Shown one piece after another: positions 1 to 6,598 of a stretch of 12,499 nt of DNA (within the stretch, counting starts at the first letter, position 1; the number at the start of each line of letters is the position of its first letter). A program made the position numbers and the translations under genes. Source of the stretch: Oxalobacteraceae bacterium UBA5157 (lineage in GTDB: Bacteria > Pseudomonadota > Gammaproteobacteria > Burkholderiales > Burkholderiaceae_D); the NCBI GenBank assembly GCA_002415335.1, contig DHXL01000221.1, positions 1 to 12,499 on the forward strand, written 5' to 3'. The notes beneath the pieces were generated by a model. It made no database searches. It was not told where the DNA came from and was given only the letters and a program-made list of their open reading frames with translations.

Positions 1-99
1 CCGCCGGCGCAAGAAACAGGAGGGTCTCCCGAAAACCGGATGGAACATGCCGTTCCTGCACTCGGCGATGTCTGTGTCACTTGGTTGAAATTGCTTCTT

Positions 100-1386
100 T
101 CACTGTACCTCGACCCGATTTCGGCCCCTTTCCTTGGCAAGATACATCAGCTTGTCGACCCGGCTCATCAGCGCCGAAGCATCGTCCTCGGCACCACATG
201 CAGTCACTCCGAAACTGCAGGTGATGTGCCCGACGCGCGGAAATGCATGGCCTTCGATGGCCGCCTTCAGCTTTTCCGCTATCAGGCGCGCGCCGTCCAG
301 ATCATTCTCGAATACGATCAGGATAAACTCTTCGCCGCCCCATCTGGCGAATATATCGTTCACCCGTATTTCCTGCGAGACCAGGCGCGCCAGTTCCTTC
401 AGTATTGCATCGCCCTGCTGGTGACCATAGACATCGTTGATCTGCTTGAAATGATCGATATCGAACATAATCAGGAGCGGCGTCGAATGGTAACGCCGCA
501 CCCGTTCCAGTTCCATTTCCAGTGCGACGTCGAACTGCCGCCGGTTGCAGACGCCTGTCAAGTCGTCGGTTCTCGCCTGCAGTTCGAGTTTTTTCTCGAT
601 CAGTTTGCGCTCCGCTATCTCGCTGCTCAAATCGAGATTCATTTTGGCGAGCTCGGAAGTCCGTTGCTGCACCCGCTGCTCAAGCGCCTCATTGGTTCGT
701 CGCAGCAGTTCCTCGGCCTCCTTGCGCTTGCTAATGTCGAGAATTGTGCCGACGAATTTTCGCTCACCATGCAAGTACATCTCTGTCACCGCCAACTCGA
801 TCGGAAATATCTCGCCATTCTTGCGCTGTCCGATCAATTCTCTCCCAATGCCGATTATTTTCGTCTCGCCGGTGCGCAGATAGTTGGCGAGATAGCGATC
901 ATGCTGGCTACGATAGGGTTCCGGCATCAGCAGATTGACCTTTTGACCAATCATTTCGGCCACCGCAAATCCAAATATTTTTGCCGTGGCCGGGTTGGCA
1001 TCGCGGATGATGCCGCGCTCGTCGATCACGACGATGCCGTCGAACACGGTATCCACGATGGCCGCCAGGCGTGCGGCGTTATCCTGCAGGTCGGCAGTGC
1101 TCCGTCCGAATTCCACAATGTAGTGGACCAAAATCCGGAAGAAGAACAAATGGAAAATCGGCAGCAACAGGAATATCTGAAGTGCCAGGTTCAACACGAT
1201 CGCCTCTTCCGTCGGCAATGCAAACAGCCGCAGCGTCTGCTGCGCCACTATGCCCGAAAGGAGTACCGAAGCGCTCAGGATCAAAAAGATGCGCACCGGC
1301 GAACGCTGGCGCCGTGATACGCGGCGCTCGGACGGGATTTTCTTATCTCGTTCCTGCTCTTCGTTGCCATCGCCCATATGCGCCAT
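100..1386 (-). CDS. Membrane-anchored PAS-GGDEF diguanylate cyclase with a FixL-like PAS domain
   Basis: Predicted to make cyclic di-GMP from two GTP at the inner membrane. From ATG 1386 the protein is 428 aa. Two hydrophobic segments (about 33-52 and 62-84) are followed by a PAS domain (about 103-225), a coiled-coil linker (about 222-270) and a GGDEF domain (about 272-428). The active-site motif is GGEEF (350-354). RVND (341-344), five residues before it, is a complete RxxD inhibitory site, so product feedback is expected. The PAS segment MPEPYRSQHD...KIIGIGRE is very like the haem PAS of FixL, but Lys176 occupies the position where I recall the FixL haem-ligand His. The frame stays open upstream to 1635, but that part is Cys/His/Arg-rich, looks non-coding and would cross the control region. 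ATG 1377 is an alternative start. The Shine-Dalgarno is weak for both. The signal that activates it is unknown. Confidence 0.9.
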   Translation of the reverse strand: MAHMGDGNEEQERDKKIPSERRVSRRQRSPVRIFLILSASVLLSGIVAQQTLRLFALPTEEAIVLNLALQIFLLLPIFHLFFFRILVHYIVEFGRSTADLQDNAARLAAIVDTVFDGIVVIDERGIIRDANPATAKIFGFAVAEMIGQKVNLLMPEPYRSQHDRYLANYLRTGETKIIGIGRELIGQRKNGEIFPIELAVTEMYLHGERKFVGTILDISKRKEAEELLRRTNEALEQRVQQRTSELAKMNLDLSSEIAERKLIEKKLELQARTDDLTGVCNRRQFDVALEMELERVRRYHSTPLLIMFDIDHFKQINDVYGHQQGDAILKELARLVSQEIRVNDIFARWGGEEFILIVFENDLDGARLIAEKLKAAIEGHAFPRVGHITCSFGVTACGAEDDASALMSRVDKLMYLAKERGRNRVEVQ

Positions 1387-1446
1387 TCCGATCGGTTCGG
1401 CCGCTGCCACCCCGCGCGGCGGAACATGCCGCCAGCGCCCTGTTTT

Positions 1447-1452
1447 GTTGTA
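1447..1452 (-). promoter_or_regulatory. Candidate -10 hexamer for the diguanylate cyclase
   Basis: Read on the minus strand this is TACAAC (4 of 6 matches to TATAAT). It would place transcription start near 1440. The centre of the FNR-type box (1481.5) then falls at about -41.5, the usual spacing for class II FNR activation. The match itself is weak; the spacing is what makes it worth recording. Confidence 0.35.
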
Positions 1453-1458
1453 CCCATT

Positions 1459-1470
1459 TGTTCCGGAACA
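1459..1470. promoter_or_regulatory. 12-bp perfect palindrome TGTTCCGGAACA
   Basis: TGTTCCGGAACA is its own reverse complement and lies just beside the FNR-type box, on the diguanylate cyclase side. It could be an operator for a dimeric regulator overlapping that gene's promoter. It does not match the LexA consensus (CTGT-N8-ACAG); the spacing is too short. I cannot assign the protein that binds it. Confidence 0.35.
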
Positions 1471-1474
1471 GGCA

Positions 1475-1488
1475 TTGATGCACATCAA
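1475..1488. promoter_or_regulatory. FNR/ANR-type binding site (TTGAT-N4-ATCAA)
   Basis: TTGATGCACATCAA matches the FNR consensus TTGAT-N4-ATCAA at all ten defined positions. FNR-family proteins bind this site when oxygen is low. It lies 89 bp before the diguanylate cyclase start and 146 bp before the cytochrome b start, so it could control either or both. The spacing to a weak -10 at 1447-1452 favours activation of the cyclase. A TSS for the cytochrome at the class II distance would be near 1523, but no good -10 is visible there. Confidence 0.7.
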
Positions 1489-1513
1489 ACCGTGATGACA
1501 GCAAGCCAGGCGG

Positions 1514-1548
1514 CAGGCACATCCCGGCCGGTGTCCGGGATGTGCCTG
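1514..1548. repeat. Perfect 14-bp inverted repeat with 7-base loop
   Basis: CAGGCACATCCCGG (1514-1527) is the exact reverse complement of CCGGGATGTGCCTG (1535-1548), with CCGGTGT between. The arms are long and GC-rich, but there is no T-run on either side. It also sits between two divergent genes, so it is not an ordinary terminator. It could be a large operator, a hairpin in the 5' leader of the cytochrome mRNA, or a copy of a genome-wide repeated palindrome. The sequence does not decide between these. Confidence 0.6.
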
Positions 1549-1579
1549 GTTATCTTCGGTGAGCCCCTCGACAATGCGC

Positions 1580-1585
1580 GATAAT
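1580..1585 (+). promoter_or_regulatory. Candidate -10 hexamer for the cytochrome b/molybdoenzyme operon
   Basis: GATAAT matches TATAAT at five of six positions and lies 48 bp before the cytochrome b start codon. No convincing -35 is seen at 16-18 bp upstream, so an activator would be needed or this is chance. Confidence 0.25.
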
Positions 1586-1633
1586 GAGATCGGAATCGTG
1601 CTACCCAATTCTCCAATTCTCGGGAGAGACCTC

Positions 1634-2494
1634 ATGCAAGACGAAGCTCTGGCACTGCGCCCCCGACTATTCTATCGGCATCGACTACCGGTTCGTATCA
1701 TGCATTGGGTCAATGCCATCAGTTTCTTCCTGATGCTGATGAGCGGCTTGACGATATTCAACGCGCATCCGAATCTCTATTGGGGACAGGATTCCCATTT
1801 TGCGACGCCGCTGCTGTCGATCACGGCGAAGCAAGACCCATCCGGAGAACCGCACGGCGTGACCCGCATAGGCGGCCATGAGTTTGATACCGACGGCCTG
1901 CTCGGCGCATCGCGGGTGCGAGACGATGCGCGGCAGAGCGCAAGGGCGTTTCCTTCGTGGGCCACGATTCCCGACCGTCAATGGCTGGCGATGGCACGCA
2001 ATTGGCACTTGTTCTTTGCCTGGATATTCGTGCTCAACGGCATCGCTTATATCGCATTTTCGATTTTCAGCGATCACCTGCGGCGCGACCTTGTGCCGAC
2101 GGCTGCAGAGTGGCGCACGATCGCGACCTCCATCAAGGACCACCTGCTATTCCGCCATCCGACCGGCGCAGCCGCCAAGCGCTACAACGTGCTGCAGAAT
2201 CTCACCTATCTGATCGTGATTTTCGGCTTGCTGCCGCTGGTGGTGGTCGCCGGGCTCGGCATGTCACCCCGTCTCGATGCGATGTTCAACGGCGGCTGGG
2301 TCGACGTGTTTGGGGGCCGGCAATCGGCCCGCACGCTGCACTTTCTGGCTGCATTCACCCTGCTCGGCTTCGTCGTGGTGCATGTCTTCGAAGTCATCGT
2401 TACCGGACTGTGGAATAACCTCCGGTCCATGATCACGGGCAACTATCGCGTGCCGCCGGACCCGGCCACGCATGTCGAGGAGGAGGCACCATGA
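1634..2494 (+). CDS. Cytochrome b/b561-family membrane subunit (thiosulfate reductase cytochrome b-like)
   Basis: Predicted di-haem cytochrome b in the inner membrane that passes electrons between the quinone pool and the molybdoenzyme encoded next. It is 286 aa with four membrane segments (about 24-43, 123-145, 187-209, 233-257). One His near the start or inside each segment (His24 in MHW, His125 in NWH, His236 in TLH, His250 in VVH) gives the four ligands expected for two haems b. A long soluble loop (about 44-122) separates segments 1 and 2, as I recall for the COG4117-type proteins. ATG 1634 was chosen because GGGAGAG lies 5-12 bases before it; an in-frame ATG at 1559 lacks this and would add non-conserved residues. 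The gene ends in an ATGA overlap with the next one, so the two are translationally coupled. Confidence 0.85.
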   Translation: MQDEALALRPRLFYRHRLPVRIMHWVNAISFFLMLMSGLTIFNAHPNLYWGQDSHFATPLLSITAKQDPSGEPHGVTRIGGHEFDTDGLLGASRVRDDARQSARAFPSWATIPDRQWLAMARNWHLFFAWIFVLNGIAYIAFSIFSDHLRRDLVPTAAEWRTIATSIKDHLLFRHPTGAAAKRYNVLQNLTYLIVIFGLLPLVVVAGLGMSPRLDAMFNGGWVDVFGGRQSARTLHFLAAFTLLGFVVVHVFEVIVTGLWNNLRSMITGNYRVPPDPATHVEEEAP

Positions 2495-3309
2495 AACGAA
2501 TCGATCGAGGGCAGCCGCGGTCGCGCCGACTGTTCTTGCGTCTCGGTATCGCGTCCGTCGGCGCTGCGGTGCTGAGCGCGTGCGATCGCCTGTCGCATAA
2601 CGACCGCTTCGTCGACATCCTGCAGAGTGCGCAAAACCTGAGCTACCGGATGCAAAAGCTGGTGGTTGGGCGTAAGGCCCTGGCGCAGGAATTCAGCGAG
2701 GCGGACATTGCGCCCAGCTTTCGCAGTAACGGCACCGAACTCCCGAATAGCCAGCAGTACCGTGACCTGGCCAAAGATAATTTCAGCAGCTGGGCACTGG
2801 AAGTCGGAGGCTTGGTTGAAAAACCGATCAGGCTCAGCCTGGCGGACTTGAAAGCCATGCCCTCGCGCACGCAAATCACCCGCCATGATTGCGTCGAGGG
2901 CTGGAGCGCCATCGGCAAATGGAAAGGCGTGCCGTTGCACCAGCTGCTGGCCTTGGTCAATCCGCTGCCGGAGGCCCGCTACGTCGTGTTTCGTTGTGCC
3001 GATCCGATGGAGGACGCGGAAGAACAGGACGCCGGCGACATGCAGCCTGCGGTCGACTCGACTTACTATGAAAGCGTCGATATGGACGACGCCTATCACG
3101 CGCAAACGATTCTCGCCTACGAGCTGAATGGGGCACCGCTGCCGATCATGAACGGCGCACCGCTGCGCCTGCGGGTCGAGCGTCAACTCGGTTACAAACA
3201 CGCAAAGTATTTAATGAAAATTGAATTGGTGAAGGACTTCGGCACGCTACGCGGCGGCAAAGGCGGTTACTGGGAAGACCAAGGGTATGAATGGTATGCC
3301 GGAATCTGA
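2491..3309 (+). CDS. Tat-exported molybdopterin oxidoreductase (sulfite oxidase/YedY-like fold) with a lipobox
   Basis: A 272-aa periplasmic oxidoreductase of the sulfite oxidase molybdopterin superfamily. The N-terminus carries a twin-arginine signal (SRRLFLRLG, 11-19) and then LSAC with Cys31, a lipobox, so the folded enzyme may be anchored as a lipoprotein. Cys134 in RHDCVEGWS is the expected thiolate ligand of molybdenum, and the conserved KWKGVPL follows at about 143-149. No haem- or Fe-S-binding motif was noticed, so electrons probably leave through the cytochrome b encoded just upstream. The ATG overlaps the stop of that gene (ATGA). The substrate cannot be read from the sequence; sulfite, methionine sulfoxide or another S/N-oxide are possible by family. 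'Molybdopterin-dependent oxidoreductase' is the safe name. Confidence 0.85.
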   Translation: MKRIDRGQPRSRRLFLRLGIASVGAAVLSACDRLSHNDRFVDILQSAQNLSYRMQKLVVGRKALAQEFSEADIAPSFRSNGTELPNSQQYRDLAKDNFSSWALEVGGLVEKPIRLSLADLKAMPSRTQITRHDCVEGWSAIGKWKGVPLHQLLALVNPLPEARYVVFRCADPMEDAEEQDAGDMQPAVDSTYYESVDMDDAYHAQTILAYELNGAPLPIMNGAPLRLRVERQLGYKHAKYLMKIELVKDFGTLRGGKGGYWEDQGYEWYAGI

Positions 3310-3426
3310 TCGTCGTCGGGTCCGGACCGCTTGACCAGCGCCCGATTGCCAGCCACGGACGAGGCATGCATGCGCCCGCGCCTGACATGATCTCAACTTC
3401 CGGTCAGTCTCTCTGCGGGCTGCCGA
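3310..3426. other. Convergent intergenic region, no clear terminator
   Basis: This 117-bp gap lies between the ends of the molybdoenzyme and HdeD-like genes. I see a 10-bp palindrome GGTCCGGACC (3319-3328) and GCATGCATGC, but no hairpin followed by a T-run on either strand. Confidence 0.4.
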
Positions 3427-4020
3427 TCATGGATGGTGGCCGGCAACCCGCCGATCCGGCGAAGACCGCCTGTCTGCCTGCCTGTCTCGCACTCTTTTTC
3501 GCAAGCGAAACGCCAACGCGAGCAGCAAGGCACCCGTAACGAGTGCATAGAAGCTGATTATCCATACCATGGCCAATGCACCGGCATCCGGGTACAAGAA
3601 GACCAGAATGCCGAATACGACAGACACCGCACCGCTCAGGCCAAGCAGCCATTCGCCGCGCAAGATCTTGCGCAACCGGATGGCAAAGATGATATCCAAT
3701 ACACCGATCAGCAAGGCGTTGGCGCCCATTAACAGCACCAGTACCAGCGCAGTAAGGCCCGGCCGCACAACACTGACCACCGCGGCGCCGATGCTCACCA
3801 GGCCAAGGATGAAAAGGAGCCACCATTCGGCATCGTAGCGGCGGCTTTTTATGGCACCGGCCAACGCCGCCGCCCCGCCCAATAGCGCGTAGACAGCGAA
3901 CAATGCGACCAGCGTCAGCAGCGTCAAGCCCGGCCACAGCAGCGCGAGCACGCCGAACACGATGGCGATACCGCCGCGCAATGCGAGCGTCGGCCAAAGG
4001 CCTGAGAAGGACTGATTCAT
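3427..4020 (-). CDS. HdeD/DUF308-family membrane protein
   Basis: A 197-aa protein made almost entirely of hydrophobic helices: about six membrane segments between residues 12 and 168, followed by a charged Arg/Asp-rich tail. The repeating pattern (RGGIAIVFGVLALLWPG near the start, then similar LLGLSGAVSVVFGILVFL and YP/RP turns) is typical of the HdeD/DUF308 family, named for an acid-resistance membrane protein of E. coli. The biochemical activity is not known. ATG 4020 is preferred over 4053 because GGGAG lies about ten bases before it and the family begins at this point. It lies downstream of the ligD remnant on the same strand with a 129-bp gap, so it may have its own promoter. Confidence 0.8.
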   Translation of the reverse strand: MNQSFSGLWPTLALRGGIAIVFGVLALLWPGLTLLTLVALFAVYALLGGAAALAGAIKSRRYDAEWWLLFILGLVSIGAAVVSVVRPGLTALVLVLLMGANALLIGVLDIIFAIRLRKILRGEWLLGLSGAVSVVFGILVFLYPDAGALAMVWIISFYALVTGALLLALAFRLRKRVRDRQADRRSSPDRRVAGHHP

Positions 4021-4149
4021 GGCAAAGTCTCCCGTCAATAGGTGTGTTCGCAATATGCGCCGCCCGTGCAGATGCGCCTGTGCACACGATCACAAGCGGC
4101 CTACCTGTCAGACTTTGACTTGGGCCAGAGGTTCGGCGTCATGGCAAAC

Positions 4150-5208
4150 TTACGGCTGCTGAAGAGCACCCATCATTTTTTTCGTCAATCGCTGCCTGAC
4201 AGTGAAGAAGTCCTGCCAAGGGTCGTTCTTCAGTCGATCAAGGCACGCGCCGATATTCGCGATCGTGAACGAATCCGGCTGCAATTCGGCGCTCAATTCA
4301 TCCCATCCAATCGGCGTCGCTACCGATGCGTTCAGCCGCGCGCGCGTGGAGTATGCGGCAACTGCGGTGGCTTCCAGGTCGTTGCGCAAATAATCGATGA
4401 ATATTTTTCCGGTACGTTTTTTCTTCGAGAGGTTGGCGGTGAAGAGTGCCGGCAGCGTGCGCGACATATGTTCCGCGATTGCGCGTGAGAAGGACTTGAC
4501 TTGATCCCATGGTTTCTCTGGCTTCAGGGGTACGACGATATGCACGCCTTTGCCCCCGGTCGTTTTGACGAAACTCGCCAAGCCGATCTCGTCGAGCAAG
4601 ACTTTCACGAGTTGCGCACCCTGAACGACTTGCGGCCATGCAACGTCCGGCGCCGGATCGAGATCAAATATCATGCGATCGGGCAGATCAAGATACGGAC
4701 GACTGGCGCCCCAGGTGTGCCGTTCCAGCACGTGGGCAAATACTTCCGGCGCGTTGCCCTGTATGTGATCGCTGTACTTGAGCGGGCCGGACGGCTCGCC
4801 ATGTTCCAATAGAGTCTTCAGCAGCCGCTTGCGCTCATGCAGCGCCACCGTGCGCAAATCGTAGCCGTCCAAATAGAGCAGGTCGAACACATAATAGGCG
4901 AGGCGCGCGGAATCGCCGCGGCGCGCTGCGTTTTGCAGCAACTGGAAACTGATCGTGCCCGCATCCGTCAGCGCGACCACTTCGCCGTCGAGCCAGGCCT
5001 GCTCGAGCGGAAGACGCACCGCCGCATCGGCAATCGCGTTCCATCTCCTGGTCCAGTCATTCCCTGCACGCGTAAATAGTCCGGCCGAAGATTTCTCGAC
5101 GCGGCACAGTGCGCGATAGCCGTCGAACTTGACTTCGGATAGCCAGTCCTCGCCGCTCGGTGCGCGCTCGACCAGCGTCGCGAGCTGCGGCTTGAGCATC
5201 GCCGGCAT
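4150..5208 (-). pseudogene. ligD: ligD remnant: truncated ATP-dependent ligase domain fused in frame to the second half of the polymerase domain
   Basis: From ATG 5208 this reads 352 aa. The ligase part has motif I with the nucleotidyl-lysine (VKFDGYR, Lys27), LFTRAGNDW, motif III (LDGEVVAL) and motif IIIa (YYVFDLLYLDG). It then stops after YSDHIQGNAPEVFAH (about 145-159). Motif IV (EG-V-K), motif V, the OB fold and the first half of the polymerase domain are missing. The protein continues at LERHTWGAS as polymerase, keeping the metal-binding FDLDP (181-185), TTGGKGVHIVVP and IDYLRN (271-276) through to the usual C-terminus. The junction lies near 4722-4735. The frame is the same as that of the phosphoesterase ORF upstream, and the 19 codons between them read as a normal linker, so one TGA (5266-5268) splits a former single ligD. 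Ligase activity is not expected. AGAAGG before ATG 5208 could allow reinitiation. Confidence 0.85.
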
Positions 5209-5265
5209 CCGGGCCTTCTCGGCATGTTCGATTCGGTCCAGTCCCGCGGCATGCTGGCCGACGAC

Positions 5266-5880
5266 TCATTTCGGCGAGCGCTTCACCGACTGTGGACGCT
5301 TGGCGGCCTTCGCGCCGGACTTGGATCGCGGCGTGTCGCCGGCATGGTCCGCCACGCTTTCAGGCCTCAACTCGGTGATGTTCGCTTGCGGCCCGCTGGT
5401 GCTGTACGCGTCATTCTCCTTGATCATCAGCCAGTTCTCATTATGGTCCGCGGCCTTGCCCATGCGAACCAGTGCCCAGCCGCCCGATAATTTCTCTCCA
5501 TCCAATCGAAATTTCAAATGGCCTTTCCGATAGCCTGCGGCGGGGTCTCCCTCGCAAGTCCAGTAGCCCCGGTCCCACAGCAAAACCGATCCGGCGCCGT
5601 ACTCGCCTTCCGGAATCTCGCCCTCGAACGGACCGTACGACAGCGGATGGTCTTCGACATGGACCGCGAGCCGCTTGTCCTTCGGGTCGAGGCTAGGCCC
5701 TTTGGGAATCACCCAGCTCTTGAGCGTCCCATCCAGCTCCAGCCGAAAATCATAATGCAAGCGTCTGGCGTCGTGCCGTTGCACAAAATAGGAGAGCCGC
5801 TCACCCGGCTTCGCCATCTTGCCGCGCGGCTCGGGCGTCTTCCTGAAATCGCGCTTCTCCCAGTATCGCTCCAGACTCAT
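5266..5880 (-). CDS. ligD: LigD 3'-phosphoesterase domain, now a separate 204-aa ORF
   Basis: This is the N-terminal phosphoesterase module of bacterial LigD, which trims 3'-ribonucleotides and 3'-phosphates at DNA ends during non-homologous end joining. The catalytic set is present: His36 in QRHDARR, His42 and Asp44 in LHYDFRLELDG, His78 in VEDHP, followed by GPFEGEIPEGEYGAG and WDRGYW. By memory these match His42, His48, Asp50 and His84 of the Pseudomonas enzyme with a constant offset of six. A basic tail (about 175-204) leads to a TGA, after which the ligD reading continues in the same frame. AGGAG five bases before ATG 5880 is a good ribosome site. It may still be a working stand-alone phosphoesterase, since such proteins exist in some organisms, or simply the front part of a dying ligD. 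Confidence 0.85.
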   Translation of the reverse strand: MSLERYWEKRDFRKTPEPRGKMAKPGERLSYFVQRHDARRLHYDFRLELDGTLKSWVIPKGPSLDPKDKRLAVHVEDHPLSYGPFEGEIPEGEYGAGSVLLWDRGYWTCEGDPAAGYRKGHLKFRLDGEKLSGGWALVRMGKAADHNENWLMIKENDAYSTSGPQANITELRPESVADHAGDTPRSKSGAKAAKRPQSVKRSPK

Positions 5881-5907
5881 GCAGGCTCCTGCCCCTGTGT
5901 CAATGCG

Positions 5908-6096
5908 TCAATGCTTGGCGCCCTTTTTTTGATACTTGCTCTTGCCTGCTTTCTTGAAAGAAATCGCCACGGCCTGTTTGATTGCCTTTTTCTTGCTCTT
6001 CGGATGACTATTTCCGATTGCGCCGTCCTGCTCCCAGTTATGAACAATCTTCTTGATGTTCCGACCGACTTTTTCGTTTGCTTTTGAGGTTGGCAT
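5908..6096 (-). CDS. Small basic protein, DUF6496-like
   Basis: A 62-aa, strongly Lys-rich protein: MPTSKANEKVGRNIKKIV at the start, then HNWEQDG and KSKKKAIKQAVAISFKKAGK. The pattern (SK-A--KV, a short linker, then KS-K-AI-I---KA-K) resembles the DUF6496 family of short basic proteins of unknown function. Nucleic acid binding is possible from the charge but not shown. ATG 6096 is chosen because AGGAGA lies six bases before it; ATG 6102 would leave almost no spacing. It ends 27 bp before the LigD phosphoesterase start, so the two are probably co-transcribed. Confidence 0.65.
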   Translation of the reverse strand: MPTSKANEKVGRNIKKIVHNWEQDGAIGNSHPKSKKKAIKQAVAISFKKAGKSKYQKKGAKH

Positions 6097-6138
6097 CGCC
6101 ATTCTCCTCGTCAAAAAAACGCTCACAAGATATCCACG

Positions 6139-6387
6139 CTAACCGGTGCCACCGTCCTTCTTCGGATCCTGAGGATGCACCACGGCTTCCACGCCACGCT
6201 CCCCATGCAAGTCGGTATCCACCAAGCCGCGCCGCAAGTCTTGATACGCTTGACGCATGATCTTGCGCGGAATCGTCGAAACCTGGTCCACCGACTCGTC
6301 GCGTTCGTTCGGCAGCGCCAGCGGCTCCGTTGCCGGCAGCGGTGATTTGTGCTTGTAACGACGTGGCCCCTTGCGAGAAATCTTCAT
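6139..6387 (-). CDS. Conserved-looking small hypothetical protein
   Basis: An 82-aa hydrophilic protein starting MKISRKGPRRYKHKS, then LALPNERDES, RKIMRQAYQDLRRGLVDTD and a polar tail. The mix of a LP-NERDES motif with a QAY-DL--GLVDTD segment resembles short hypothetical proteins I associate with Burkholderiales stress loci, but I cannot name a family. The frame is open upstream to 6600; that part looks non-coding, so ATG 6387 was taken. No strong ribosome site is visible. It is 42 bp upstream of the DUF6496-like gene on the same strand and may be the first gene of that unit. Confidence 0.55.
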   Translation of the reverse strand: MKISRKGPRRYKHKSPLPATEPLALPNERDESVDQVSTIPRKIMRQAYQDLRRGLVDTDLHGERGVEAVVHPQDPKKDGGTG

Positions 6388-6598
6388 GATGATCGCGTCC
6401 ACATTGCAACACAGAGAAAAGTTTACCCCTGGCGCACGCCGAAGAACATAGGACGCACGGCGCTCGTCCTGTAGGAAAGCAGGAACTGCATTCGCGACTT
6501 GCGCCGTAATCCGCGCCGAGCTGCAAAGTGAAGTGGCGCACCGACTTGGCATGCATTTCTTGATAATCTCTTTTCCTCTTCTTGAAAGGAGGAACATC
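6388..6598. promoter_or_regulatory. Divergent promoter region between the small hypothetical and PRC-barrel genes
   Basis: These 211 bp must hold promoters for both directions. On the plus strand GATAAT (6562-6567) is a candidate -10 for the PRC-barrel gene, without a convincing -35. No clear operator or hairpin was found. Confidence 0.35.

Noticed and set aside
40..1317. 425-codon plus-strand open frame
   Set aside because: It is antisense to the diguanylate cyclase, which has clear PAS and GGDEF motifs; the plus-strand product resembles no family and reflects GC-rich codon bias.
1456..1472. LexA-type SOS box
   Set aside because: The palindrome has CTG/ACA-like ends on the minus strand, but the spacing is two bases too short for CTGT-N8-ACAG.
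1387..1635. Upstream extension of the diguanylate cyclase to 1635
   Set aside because: The added 83 residues have no coding character and would span the FNR box and the 14-bp inverted repeat.
5057..5269. 70-codon frame starting in an ATGA overlap with the phosphoesterase stop
   Set aside because: The overlap looks like coupling, but the product is Arg-rich and out of frame with the ligase domain, whose homology is in the other frame.
6482..6509. ECF-sigma (EcfG-like) promoter GGAAC...CGTAA before the PRC-barrel gene
   Set aside because: The spacer is 18 bases and the second block is not CGTT; EcfG control is known mainly from alphaproteobacteria, so the match is likely chance.
6546..6562. 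Sigma-54 -24/-12 promoter
   Set aside because: TTGGCATG fits the -24 block, but the -12 block reads TCTT instead of TTGC at the required spacing.
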